NCBI GenBank assembly: GCA_964561995.1
Contig: CAZLQZ010000002.1
Coordinates: 90,345-154,344 of the forward strand
Length of the DNA stretch: 64,000 bases
DNA from: JABIAG01 sp964561995
GTDB lineage: Archaea; Nanobdellota; Nanobdellia; Woesearchaeales; JABIAG01
Direction of reading: 5' to 3'
Every line of letters starts with the position of its first letter. Within the stretch, counting starts at the first letter, position 1. Made by a program: the position numbers and the translations under genes. Under the pieces are notes generated by a model that saw only the letters and a program-made list of their open reading frames with translations, was not told the origin of the DNA and did not search any database. This document shows, in pieces, positions 27,090 through 35,095 of the stretch.

Positions 27090-27225
27090 GAAAAATAATT
27101 TATTTATAAAGGTTTCGTAAGAAACCCTTATGCTCGGAATAAATTGATATAAGGGACCATATTTGTTTAAAACAAAGTGATATTGTATTAGCGTTTTTCA
27201 TAATTTGAAGTTTTCTACTTAAAAT
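27090..27225. repeat. Degenerate copy of the smc-upstream repeat family, overlapping the aIF5A promoter
   Basis: On the plus strand GGTTTC-GTAA-GAAACC (about 27111-27126) is followed by TTATGCTCGGAA (27129-27140); the 56-bp repeat at 47901 has a hairpin followed by TTATGCTCAGAA in the same order. Further on TTTGTT/AACAAA forms a small hairpin (27163-27176). TAGCGTT...CATAA matches the reverse complement of the repeat core, and TTTTTCATA...ATTTGAAGTT matches the hairpin insert at 48193-48216. The aIF5A TATA box lies at one edge. The relation is judged by eye. Confidence 0.5.
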
Positions 27226-27272
27226 TAAAGAACTTTTGTAAAGTTTCTATTTTTAGTTAATTAAATAGTATT

Positions 27273-27902
27273 TTATTTAAGAACATATAATGTATAAACC
27301 TTAAGATTTAATGAATCATATATAAAATCTTTAATTTCTATTATTTCTAAATTTGATTTTTCAACATATTTTTTCATATTATTTGAAGAAATTATGTAAT
27401 CCTCAAATTCAATGTAATTGCCATCTATTTTTTTTAATTTTAAAATTCCTTTACTTTCAGATATCTTTTTTGAATTTACTATTTCGTTATCATTTTCAAA
27501 CAATTCCTCTGAACCATTAATTACATAAATTTTACCTTCTTTGGTTTTAATTCTTTTAGCTTCAGACAATACTTTTATTCTTTCTAATTCTGAATCTATA
27601 CAAGACAATACATTTATGATTAAAATATTTTGGAATGAATTTTTTTCAAAAGGTAAACTTTTTCCATCACCTTGTAAATATTTAACTTCTGATTTAATAT
27701 TAACCTTATTTTGATCAATTCCTGTAACTTTAACGTTTTTTGAAGATAAGATTTCTGAAAAATATCCTGTTCCGCATCCAATATCTAAAACATTTCCTTT
27801 GAGATTTAATTTTTCAAAATATGGTTTAAGTAAAGATTCCTTGAATATTGTGGGTGCAAAGTATTTCTTAATATGATTTTTCCAATTTGACTTAATATTC
27901 AT
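27273..27902 (-). CDS. Class I SAM-dependent methyltransferase
   Basis: A 209-residue methyltransferase. Motif I is GNVLDIGCGTGYFSEIL (about 35-51), the acidic strand end is VTGIDQN, motif II/III is QGDGKSLPFEKNSFQNILIINVLSCID (about 75-100). The C-terminal half has the usual beta hairpin. The family is broad and the substrate (small molecule, lipid or protein) cannot be told. It is followed on the same strand by the aIF5A region and preceded 18 bp upstream by the SprT-like gene, so it may belong to the eL33 operon. Confidence 0.8.
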   Translation of the reverse strand: MNIKSNWKNHIKKYFAPTIFKESLLKPYFEKLNLKGNVLDIGCGTGYFSEILSSKNVKVTGIDQNKVNIKSEVKYLQGDGKSLPFEKNSFQNILIINVLSCIDSELERIKVLSEAKRIKTKEGKIYVINGSEELFENDNEIVNSKKISESKGILKLKKIDGNYIEFEDYIISSNNMKKYVEKSNLEIIEIKDFIYDSLNLKVYTLYVLK

Positions 27903-27920
27903 TTTTTTATTTATATTTTA

Positions 27921-28577
27921 TTAAAACCATTTAAACATTTTAACTTTTTTCTTACTTCTAACTAATATATTAACTTTTCTTTCTACTTCGTTAAAGTTCT
28001 CAAATTGTTTTTCTAATTTTCTAAAATTTGTTGTGTGATAACGCATGGTTCCGTTTTTTGCAGTAAATTTTTCTTTTTTATGTAGTAGTTCGTGATACAT
28101 TATATAATCTAAAAGTTCGGGTTCTTCTGTAAATATTGAGCTAATTGTTATAGTATCATCATGAAAATTATAAACTCCTAATTGAGTTGTTGAGTATTGT
28201 CCAAATTTTAAGTTCGGTTGTTCCATTAATCCTTGAAAGTATTTTTCATTAATTCTATTGAACGAGTCAACTAATATTGGATTAGATTCAGTTATTGGGG
28301 TGTATTTACCCAAATTTTTAATAAAATTGTGATATAAATCTGTATAAATTGTTTCTTTTTTAGCTTTAAACAATCGCATCAATAAATGTTGAATTAAACC
28401 CATTTGAATCTCTCTACCAATGTCTTTCCATTCATAAGAAAGATTCATTTCTATATTGTTACCAACTCTTTTAAGGTTAGCATTAAATTCTTTAAATCTT
28501 TTAGAATAATTAAGTTTTGTAGTAAAATTGAATTCTTTATTTGGATATAGATTAACAAATGCTTCCTTAATAATCAT
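27921..28577 (-). CDS. SprT/YgjP-like zinc metallopeptidase
   Basis: A 218-residue protein with a central gluzincin-like motif YHELLHKK (HExxH, about residue 160) followed 20 residues later by HTTNFRKLEKQFEN, where a third metal ligand is expected (H followed by FRKLE). This layout fits SprT-like and YgjP-type metallopeptidases of DNA-protein crosslink repair and related functions. The N-terminal half is helical and basic, with no membrane helix. The ATG overlaps the stop of the upstream eL33 gene by 4 bp (ATGA), so it is translated from the ribosomal-protein message. Substrate unknown. Confidence 0.7.
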   Translation of the reverse strand: MIIKEAFVNLYPNKEFNFTTKLNYSKRFKEFNANLKRVGNNIEMNLSYEWKDIGREIQMGLIQHLLMRLFKAKKETIYTDLYHNFIKNLGKYTPITESNPILVDSFNRINEKYFQGLMEQPNLKFGQYSTTQLGVYNFHDDTITISSIFTEEPELLDYIMYHELLHKKEKFTAKNGTMRYHTTNFRKLEKQFENFNEVERKVNILVRSKKKVKMFKWF

Positions 28578-28828
28578 TGAATAGAAACTTTTTTACTTAA
28601 AGATTGGCCTGGCATTCCAGTTTCAAAAATAACTCTTATAGCACCTTTGTTGCCATGAGCAGATTTAACTTCGCCTGTAATTTCTTTTTTAACTGATTTC
28701 CACACTACTTTTTTACCTAATAGTTTTACAGCATCTTCTCTTTTATCAACGCCATCTATTTTAACAATCATATGATTGCCCTTTTGAGTGTGTACTCCTC
28801 CTCTAAAATTAACAATTACGCCTTCCAT
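28574..28828 (-). CDS. Ribosomal protein eL33 (L35Ae)
   Basis: A large-subunit ribosomal protein of 84 residues, normal for archaea. The beta-barrel signatures are visible: EGVIVNFRGGVHTQKGNHMIVKI, LGKKVVWKS, and the conserved end GEVKSAHGNKGAIRVIFETGMPGQ. It overlaps the downstream SprT-like gene by 4 bp. The ATG has an AT-rich box TTTATAAA about 25 bp upstream (mRNA sense), consistent with leaderless expression. Confidence 0.95.
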   Translation of the reverse strand: MEGVIVNFRGGVHTQKGNHMIVKIDGVDKREDAVKLLGKKVVWKSVKKEITGEVKSAHGNKGAIRVIFETGMPGQSLSKKVSIQ

Positions 28829-28863
28829 AATTGTTTAGAAAAATAGAGTATTTATAAAGGTTT

Positions 28864-29199
28864 CTAGTTCTTTTTTTGTTCTAATGCAAAATTTGCCGCA
28901 GTATATTCTTTATGTTCATTATTTGGTTTACCTATTTGGTAATAAAAAACTACAGCTATTGCAAGAATGGCATAACTTAAACACATATTATCCATCACTT
29001 TTTCAAGATTTGGGTTTGATGTATTGCTTAGATGATATTTAGATAAAAATGTCAAACTAAGAGCACCTAATGAATAACTCATTCCTCTTTGATAACTTTT
29101 TATCTTGGGTTTTAATTTTTGTATTATACCTTCAAGTTCTTTTTTTTCTTTTTTTAAAAATGAATTACATCTTTTTTCTAATTGGCCAAAATCCTGCAT
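28864..29199 (-). CDS. Small membrane protein, unknown
   Basis: A 111-residue protein with a charged N-terminal helix rich in Lys and Glu (about 1-35), then two hydrophobic segments: GMSYSLGALSLTFLSKYHL and MCLSYAILAIAVVFYYQIG. It therefore probably spans the membrane twice with both ends inside. No motif recognised. It is transcribed toward eL33 and divergent from the DHH gene. Confidence 0.5.
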   Translation of the reverse strand: MQDFGQLEKRCNSFLKKEKKELEGIIQKLKPKIKSYQRGMSYSLGALSLTFLSKYHLSNTSNPNLEKVMDNMCLSYAILAIAVVFYYQIGKPNNEHKEYTAANFALEQKKN

Positions 29200-29251
29200 A
29201 TTTTTTTTTCAAATCGTAAAGTTTATATCTTTATTGGATTTTTCATATTAG

Positions 29252-30289
29252 ATGATTACAATAGATGAAATAAGGGAAGAATTGTTAACCTGTAAAAAAC
29301 CTTTATTCTTTTTTCATGATGATGCAGATGGCTTGTGTTCTTTTTTGCTTTTATATCGTTATATTAAAGAAGGAAAGGGAGTTGTGGTAAAAGCTTCATT
29401 TGGTGTTGATGAAATGTTTTTAAGAAAAGTGGGTGAATACCAACCTGATAAAGTTTTCATTACAGATATGGCAGTTGTTACTCAGGATTTTATTAGAAAC
29501 GTTAAAGTTCCTATTATATTAATTGATCATCATCCAGTTAAAGAAAAAGTAAGGGGTGTTAAGTATTATAATCCTAGACTAGAAAATCCTGATTTGAATA
29601 TTCCTGCTACAAAGATATGTTATGATATTGTCCAACAAGACATGTGGATTGGTGCTGTTGGTACTATTGGCGATTGGGTTTATATTGAAAGTTTTATGAA
29701 AGAAGTTAAAAAACAGTATCCTAAATTATTAAATAAAAAAATCAAAACTCCAGAATCTGCTTTATTTGATTCAGAATTTGGTAAGTTGGCCAAGATATTT
29801 AATTTTATTTTAAAAGGAAAAATTACAGATATAAATAAATGCATTAAAATTTTGACTAGAATTTCAGGTCCTGAAGAAATTTTGGAACAAACAACTTCTC
29901 CAGGTAAGTTTATTTATAAGAAATATGAGTCTGTTGTTAAACCCTATGAAAATTTATTAAAAATGGCTTTGAAAAAAGCTTCAGATGATAAATTTTTAAT
30001 TTTTCCTTATGCGTCTGACGAATCCTTTACTGGTGAATTGTCTAATGAATTGTTGTATAGGTTTTCGGACAAGATTATCATCATTGCAAGAGAAAAATCG
30101 GATGAAATGAGGTGTAGTTTGCGTTCTCCTAAAAATATAAATGTAAGAGAAATTTTAATGAAATCATTAGTAGGAATTGAAGGAAGAGGGGGCGGCCATG
30201 AACAAGCTTGTGGAGTTTCTGTGAAAAGAGAACAGTGGGATACTTTTATTGAAAATATGAGAAATAATTTAGATAAACAATCCAGCTAA
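29252..30289 (+). CDS. DHH-family phosphoesterase (RecJ/NrnA-like)
   Basis: A 345-residue hydrolase of the DHH/DHHA1 superfamily acting on nucleic acids or small phosphodiesters. Motif I FFHDDADGLCS is near residue 20, VFITDMAV near 70, the DHHP signature IDHHPVKEK near 92-100, and IGDWVYIES near 135. The DHHA1 domain ends with the glycine-rich nucleotide-binding GRGGGHEQACG (about 311-321). Archaeal members include GINS-associated GAN nucleases and exoribonucleases; which of these it is cannot be told. TTTATATCTTTATT upstream provides a promoter close to the ATG. Confidence 0.88.
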   Translation: MITIDEIREELLTCKKPLFFFHDDADGLCSFLLLYRYIKEGKGVVVKASFGVDEMFLRKVGEYQPDKVFITDMAVVTQDFIRNVKVPIILIDHHPVKEKVRGVKYYNPRLENPDLNIPATKICYDIVQQDMWIGAVGTIGDWVYIESFMKEVKKQYPKLLNKKIKTPESALFDSEFGKLAKIFNFILKGKITDINKCIKILTRISGPEEILEQTTSPGKFIYKKYESVVKPYENLLKMALKKASDDKFLIFPYASDESFTGELSNELLYRFSDKIIIIAREKSDEMRCSLRSPKNINVREILMKSLVGIEGRGGGHEQACGVSVKREQWDTFIENMRNNLDKQSS

Positions 30290-30348
30290 AATCTTTCCTC
30301 ATAAAGTTGCGTTAAATTTATAAATAGTTTGTGTTTCTTTATTGGTAT

Positions 30349-30475
30349 GCGCCAGTAGTCTAATGGCTAGGATAGCGGCCTTCCATAGCAATTAATATTG
30401 TTGATGAGAGCCGTTGATTCGGGTTCGAAACAATCGATTTTAATTAATCTGTTGCGAGCAGTCCCGGCTGGCGCA
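30349..30475 (+). tRNA. tRNA-Gly(UCC) with two introns
   Basis: The acceptor stem GCGCCAG (30349-30355) pairs perfectly with CTGGCGC (30468-30474), discriminator A at 30475. The D arm is GTC/GAT with TAATGGCTAG; the anticodon stem GCGGC pairs with GCCGT across the loop CTTCCAA, anticodon TCC at 30382-30384. A 23-base intron (30386-30408) splits positions 37 and 38, the canonical site. A 32-base intron (about 30430-30461) interrupts the T loop at 59/60, leaving TCGGG-TTCGAAT-CCCGG after removal. Both introns fold into small hairpins (CAAT/ATTG; GATT/AATC). No CCA is encoded. The exact second boundary is uncertain by one base. Confidence 0.92.
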
Positions 30476-30517
30476 TTCTTTTAAATATTTAATAAAAAGA
30501 ATAAATAATAATAAAAA

Positions 30518-31231
30518 TTAATCTCTGCCGAAATTTATTGATGTCCCTTTACTAGTTGCTTTTGGTAAATAAGGTATTAGTTTATTTGCTAAGTTAGATA
30601 AAGGCATACTTTGTAACCAAACTTTTCCCGGACCAATTAATTCAGCTAAAAACAATCCTTCTCCGCCAAAAAGAACATTTTTAATTCCTTTAATTGTTGT
30701 TAGATTGTATTGAACTTGAGGTTCGTAAAATGCAATATGTCCGGGATCAATTTTCAATACTTCACCGGGTTTTAAGTCTTGTTCAACAATTTCTCCATTT
30801 GCTTCAAGAAATGCATTTCCTGGACCTGATACTTTTTGCAAAATAAATCCTTCTCCGCCAAATAATCCTGTTCCTAATTTTTTTCTAAAATGTGTTTCTA
30901 ATGTAACACCTTGTTCAGCAACCATAAAAGAATCTTTTTGACAAATTATACTCTCACCATCTTTTAGGTTGAAGTTTAAAATCTTTCCTGGAAATTCATT
31001 TGAAAAAACTACTTTTCCTTCATTTGATTGACAAGTATAATTAACTAAGAAAAAACTTTCTCCTGAAAACATCCTACCTATACTTTTCATAAATCCGCCT
31101 TTAGCTTCAGTATGCATATTTATGTTGTCAGTCATCCAAGACATTCCACCTGCTTCTGAATATATTGTTTCGCCTTTTTTTAAATTAATTTCAACTACTT
31201 GCATAATTGTTCCTTTTATTTCGTGTTTCAT
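30518..31231 (-). CDS. AIM24/TIGR00266-family protein
   Basis: A 237-residue beta-rich protein. The typical opening is VVEINLKKGETIYSEAGGMSWM, followed by repeated glycine-rich strands: GESFFLVNYTC, LFGGEGFILQKVSGPGNAFL and LFGGEGLFLAELIGPGKVWLQS. These LFGGEG...GPG repeats define the AIM24 (DUF124) family, known across bacteria, archaea and mitochondria and of unknown biochemical role. No signal peptide. It sits between the tRNA gene and the divergent rubrerythrin promoter. Confidence 0.9.
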   Translation of the reverse strand: MKHEIKGTIMQVVEINLKKGETIYSEAGGMSWMTDNINMHTEAKGGFMKSIGRMFSGESFFLVNYTCQSNEGKVVFSNEFPGKILNFNLKDGESIICQKDSFMVAEQGVTLETHFRKKLGTGLFGGEGFILQKVSGPGNAFLEANGEIVEQDLKPGEVLKIDPGHIAFYEPQVQYNLTTIKGIKNVLFGGEGLFLAELIGPGKVWLQSMPLSNLANKLIPYLPKATSKGTSINFGRD

Positions 31232-31338
31232 ATCTTAATGATAATTCATTTTTTTATAAAATTTATGATTTAAACACAACCTTTTTATACAAAACTTCTA
31301 TTTATATTATTAATTCTGAATGAATTGTGAGGGGAAAA

Positions 31339-31896
31339 ATGATTAAAACTGAAGAAAATTTGAAAGCCGCTTTTGCCGGTGAGAGTCAAGCAAGAAACAA
31401 ATATACTTATTTTGCTAAACAAGCAAGAAAAGAAGGGTTTAATTATATAGCTAAGATTTTTGAAGAAACTGCAGAAAATGAAATGCAACATGCAAAAGAT
31501 GAATTTAAGTTATTAAATGGAATTGGAACTACTGCTGAAAATTTAAAGGCAGCAATTGAAGGTGAGTTGCATGAAACTCAAACAATGTATCCCGATTTTG
31601 CAAAAGATGCTAGTGAAGAAGGAAATGAAAAAGCTGCTGCTTTGTTTAAAATGATTGCAAAAGTTGAAGCTGAACACGAAAAAAGATACAAACAACTTTT
31701 AAAAATTGTTGAAAGTGGTAATGTTTTCAAAAGAGATAATCCAATTAGATGGAAATGTTCTAAATGTGGTTATATACATACTGCTAGTGAACCGCCAGAA
31801 GAATGCCCATCATGTAAACATCCTAAAAGTTACTATGAACCAGAATGTTTTTGTTTTGAAGAAGGCTGTGAAATTTGTGGTGTGAAAAATGACTGA
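31339..31896 (+). CDS. Rubrerythrin
   Basis: Non-haem diiron peroxidase that removes hydrogen peroxide in anaerobes; 185 residues. The ferritin-like four-helix part carries AFAGESQARNKY, ETAENEMQHAKDEF, GELHETQTMYPDFAKDA and KVEAEHEKRYKQL, supplying the Glu/His ligands. The C-terminal rubredoxin domain has CSKCGY...CPSC. The ATG at 31339 is favoured: GAGGGG lies 4 bp before it, and an in-frame GTG at 31327 overlaps that site. It overlaps the superoxide reductase gene by 8 bp, forming an oxygen-defence operon. Confidence 0.95.
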   Translation: MIKTEENLKAAFAGESQARNKYTYFAKQARKEGFNYIAKIFEETAENEMQHAKDEFKLLNGIGTTAENLKAAIEGELHETQTMYPDFAKDASEEGNEKAAALFKMIAKVEAEHEKRYKQLLKIVESGNVFKRDNPIRWKCSKCGYIHTASEPPEECPSCKHPKSYYEPECFCFEEGCEICGVKND

Positions 31897-32272
31897 AAAA
31901 AATGGATTTTATAAATGCTCAATTTGTGGTAATCTAGTTTCAGTTATTGAAGCTCATGATGGAACTTTAGTTTGTTGTGGTAAAGATATGGATATACTTG
32001 CTGAAAAAACTAAAGATGAAGGTATGGAAAAACACGTTCCTATTGTTTCAATAGAAAGTGATAAACTTGTTGTTAATATCGGTTCAATTGATCATCCAAT
32101 GGAAGACGAACATTACATTGAACTAATACAAGTTTTAGACGGGGAAAAAGTTATTGCAGAAAAAAGACTTTATCCGGGTCAAAAGCCACATGCTGAGTTT
32201 TATATTCCAGTTTCAGATAATCTAAAAGTTAGAGAAGTTTGTAACCTGCATGGATTGTGGTCCAACAAATAA
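31889..32272 (+). CDS. Desulfoferrodoxin-type superoxide reductase
   Basis: Reduces superoxide to peroxide without making oxygen; the product can be handled by the rubrerythrin encoded just upstream. It is 127 residues with an N-terminal desulforedoxin-like FeS site (CSICG...CCGKDM) and the catalytic centre II: Glu/Lys-His in MEKHVPI, His in IDHPMEDEHYIE, and the Cys/His pair in VCNLHGLW. This is the two-iron (class I) form. The start overlaps the rubrerythrin stop region by 8 bp, so both are made together. Confidence 0.95.
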   Translation: MTEKNGFYKCSICGNLVSVIEAHDGTLVCCGKDMDILAEKTKDEGMEKHVPIVSIESDKLVVNIGSIDHPMEDEHYIELIQVLDGEKVIAEKRLYPGQKPHAEFYIPVSDNLKVREVCNLHGLWSNK

Positions 32273-32321
32273 TTCGATTTTTTTTTATTTTTAGAAGATT
32301 TATCTTTTGAACATTATTTTT

Positions 32322-32915
32322 ATGAATATCATTAAAGAAGTAAAAAAACTGAAAAATTCAGAAGTAAAACAAATAGTTAATGGAAGATTAAAAGAATTTA
32401 AGAAATTAAATAAAGAGGGAAATAAAGAATGGTTTTCTGAGCTTTGTTTTTGCATTTTAACTGCTAATTCTAAAGCTGAAACTGCTTTGAAAATTCAAAC
32501 TGAATTAAAAGATTGTTTTGGTAATGCTAGTCCTAAAAAAGTTAAACAATGTATAATTAATAACAAACATCGTTTTCATAATAATAAAACAAAATATATT
32601 ATTGAAGCTAGAAATTTTTTAAACATAAAAGATATAATCTTAAAAGAAAAAGAACCACGAGAATGGCTTGTAAAAAATATCAAAGGACTAGGTTACAAGG
32701 AAAGTAGTCACTTCTTAAGGAATGTAGGTTATGATACATATGCTATTCTTGACAGGCATATATTAGTTTTGCTTGGAAGAGAAAAAACAATCAATCCTAA
32801 ATTGTATAAAGAAGTTGAAAAAGAGTTTATTGAACTTACAAATAAATTAAAAATGAATGCTGCAGAGTTAGACCTTTATATGTGGTATTTGAAAACTGGT
32901 AAAGTATTAAAATGA
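32322..32915 (+). CDS. 8-oxoguanine DNA glycosylase/lyase, archaeal Ogg2 type
   Basis: Base-excision repair enzyme of the HhH-GPD superfamily; about 197 residues. The helical core shows ELCFCILTANSKAETA, the helix-hairpin-helix region WLVKNIKGLGYKESSHFLRNVG with the catalytic Lys in GYKESS, and the GPD aspartate in YAILDRHILVLLG. The C-terminal DLYMWYLKTGKVLK resembles the Ogg2 end that recognises the base. I chose the ATG at 32322 over an in-frame TTG five codons upstream. Single gene with an AT-rich upstream spacer. Confidence 0.9.
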   Translation: MNIIKEVKKLKNSEVKQIVNGRLKEFKKLNKEGNKEWFSELCFCILTANSKAETALKIQTELKDCFGNASPKKVKQCIINNKHRFHNNKTKYIIEARNFLNIKDIILKEKEPREWLVKNIKGLGYKESSHFLRNVGYDTYAILDRHILVLLGREKTINPKLYKEVEKEFIELTNKLKMNAAELDLYMWYLKTGKVLK

Positions 32916-32969
32916 TTTTTTCACCCATTATAATAAAAACTTTATAAATATTAAAATTATTTTAGTATT

Positions 32970-33980
32970 ATGCAAATCATTTATGGTGTTACTGGAGTCG
33001 GAATTGGACATGCAGTTCGAAGTAAAGCCATAATTAATCATTTGATAAAAAAACATAAAGTTAAGATTTTTTCTTACGGTCAAGCATATGATTTTCTTAA
33101 AAAAAGTTTTAAAGATGTTTACAAATTAGATGGGTTGGAGCTTTTTTATGAAGAAAACAAAGTTAGATTTTTAAAAACGCTTTTTTATAATTTATTTTAT
33201 CTTTCTAGTAAATTATCAAAAAACAATAATCTTCTTGGTAAATTCAAAGCAGACTTAGTAATTACTGATTATGAACCGATGACTTATATTTATGCAAAAA
33301 AGAAAAAAATTAAAGTTATAGGTATTGATAATATAAATGCAATAACAAAAGTTAAAGTGCCAAAAATCAGATTTAAACCGAGAATCTTGGCAAAAATGGC
33401 AACTTTTTTTATAACTCGAAATTGTGAGAAATATTTAATTACTAGTTTTTTTAAGCAAGCAATTAAATCTAATACTAAGGTGTTTGATCCTATTTTGAGA
33501 AAAGAAATAATCAAAGCTAAACCTGTAAATGGAAAAAAAATATTGGTATATTTTTCTTCTCAAAAATACGAATCTGTTTTAACAAAGGTCCTCTCTAAAG
33601 TTAATGAAGAGTTTGTAATTTATGGTTTTAATAAAGACATTACTAAAAAAAATATGACTTTTAAAAAGTTTTCAGAAAAAGGTTTTATTGATGATTTAAG
33701 AAAAGTAAAAGCCGTAATTTGTTATGGTGGTTTTTCTTTAATTTCTGAAGCTTTATTTCTTAAAAAACCCTTATTAGTTTTACCTATTAAAGATCATTAT
33801 GAACAATTGCTTAATTCTTATTATGTTGAAAAAAATAAATTTGGTAAAGAAGCATTTAGTCTTAATCTTAAAGTTTTAAGATCATTTTTGATTAATTTGC
33901 CTAAATATCAAAAGAACTTATCTAAATATGATGGTTGTGGTAATAAAGAATTATTTAATCATTTAGATAAAATTTTGTAA
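32970..33980 (+). CDS. MurG/GT28-like glycosyltransferase
   Basis: A 336-residue GT-B fold enzyme. The N-terminal domain begins IIYGVTGVGIGHAVRSKAI, the glycine-rich loop and histidine of GT28/GT1-like transferases (compare GxGGH in MurG). The C-terminal donor domain has AVICYGGFSLISEALFLKKPLLVLPIKDHYEQLLNSYYVE, containing the GG...E...KP...P motif and the EQ pair that typically bind the nucleotide-sugar. Probably builds surface glycans or glycolipids; the sugar is unknown. TTTATAAATA lies about 30 bp upstream of the ATG. It overlaps the convergent gene by 18 bp. Confidence 0.82.
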   Translation: MQIIYGVTGVGIGHAVRSKAIINHLIKKHKVKIFSYGQAYDFLKKSFKDVYKLDGLELFYEENKVRFLKTLFYNLFYLSSKLSKNNNLLGKFKADLVITDYEPMTYIYAKKKKIKVIGIDNINAITKVKVPKIRFKPRILAKMATFFITRNCEKYLITSFFKQAIKSNTKVFDPILRKEIIKAKPVNGKKILVYFSSQKYESVLTKVLSKVNEEFVIYGFNKDITKKNMTFKKFSEKGFIDDLRKVKAVICYGGFSLISEALFLKKPLLVLPIKDHYEQLLNSYYVEKNKFGKEAFSLNLKVLRSFLINLPKYQKNLSKYDGCGNKELFNHLDKIL

Positions 33981-35012
33981 ATTTTGTTTTAAATCTTCTA
34001 CTTCTGTTGCAAAATTAGAATAACTCATCCATTTGTATTCATCTCCAAAAAGATTGAACAAATACATATCCTCATTATCGTAAACTAAATATATATAAAA
34101 ATCTTCAATATAATCCTTTTTTGGTACTTTAATCACAGTATCTCTTCTTAAATCATATTTTATTTCGCCAGTTTGTGGTTCAATTAAAATTGCATTTTTT
34201 AATGATCTATAAACATCCACATTAATTGGAATGTCTGAAAATCCTAATAAACAATGTCCTCCAACATCGATAAAGTTTCCACAAACAACATAATAATCTT
34301 TCAAATAAAATTCATAATCTTGGGCATCTTCAATGTAATAATTTTCACTAAATTCGACATAATGTTTTTTGTTATCTTTATCTTTAAAAGCAATATATAA
34401 TGTTTCATTCATTTTATTATCATCACAATAATCAATTAAATAATTTAACTCTGCCATTGCTAAAGTGGAATAGTCTTCACAATCTCCTCCTTTTTGTTTA
34501 TAAATTTCTTCTAACCCTAATAGGTGGTCTTTTTCATCTTTTTGATATGAAAACTCATTTTCTTCATTATTTACATAGTTTAAACAACTTAATTTAATTT
34601 CACAAATATCTTCATCAAAGTTTACACAATCATTTTTCAAATCTCTTTCAATACTATGGTATTCATCAAAATAATTAATATTAGAATTTTCATTAAACCA
34701 TTCTAAAGAATTTTTAATTCTGTTTTCAAATTCTTCGATTTCTTTAATTGTATTGTATGCTTCAACTTTAAGTTTATCTAAATCTTGAGATAATTCTTGA
34801 TTTTCAGTTTGTAATTCTTGTTTTTCGCCACTAAGTTCTTGTTTTTGTCCTTGCAATTGAGAAATTAAATTTTCTTTTTGTTGGTTGTTATAATCTAAGA
34901 AACTAATTTGGTTTTCTAATTTATTTTGTTTAGAAATTGAAATGAAAGCAAAAACTACAAAAATTAAAACTAACAGTGAAATTATTGAAAAGTATAAGTA
35001 TTTCTCTTCCAT
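33963..35012 (-). CDS. Membrane-anchored coiled-coil protein with transglutaminase-like domain
   Basis: A 349-residue protein. One N-terminal transmembrane helix (YFSIISLLVLIFVVFAFISI) is followed by a glutamine/glutamate-rich coiled coil (QKQELSGEKQELQTENQEL, about 50-80). The C-terminal domain, from about residue 165, resembles archaeal transglutaminase-like cysteine proteases: KGGDCEDYSTLAMAELNYL with the candidate Cys, GGHCLLGF with the His, and EPQTGEIKYDL providing a possible acidic residue. It probably faces outside or the membrane interface. Substrate unknown. Confidence 0.7.
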   Translation of the reverse strand: MEEKYLYFSIISLLVLIFVVFAFISISKQNKLENQISFLDYNNQQKENLISQLQGQKQELSGEKQELQTENQELSQDLDKLKVEAYNTIKEIEEFENRIKNSLEWFNENSNINYFDEYHSIERDLKNDCVNFDEDICEIKLSCLNYVNNEENEFSYQKDEKDHLLGLEEIYKQKGGDCEDYSTLAMAELNYLIDYCDDNKMNETLYIAFKDKDNKKHYVEFSENYYIEDAQDYEFYLKDYYVVCGNFIDVGGHCLLGFSDIPINVDVYRSLKNAILIEPQTGEIKYDLRRDTVIKVPKKDYIEDFYIYLVYDNEDMYLFNLFGDEYKWMSYSNFATEVEDLKQNLQNFI

Positions 35013-35095
35013 AGTTAATTTAAGGTACTATTATATAAAAATATTTGTGTTTTTTTATTTAACATAATATTTATATACTATCGTTATAATGTTTT

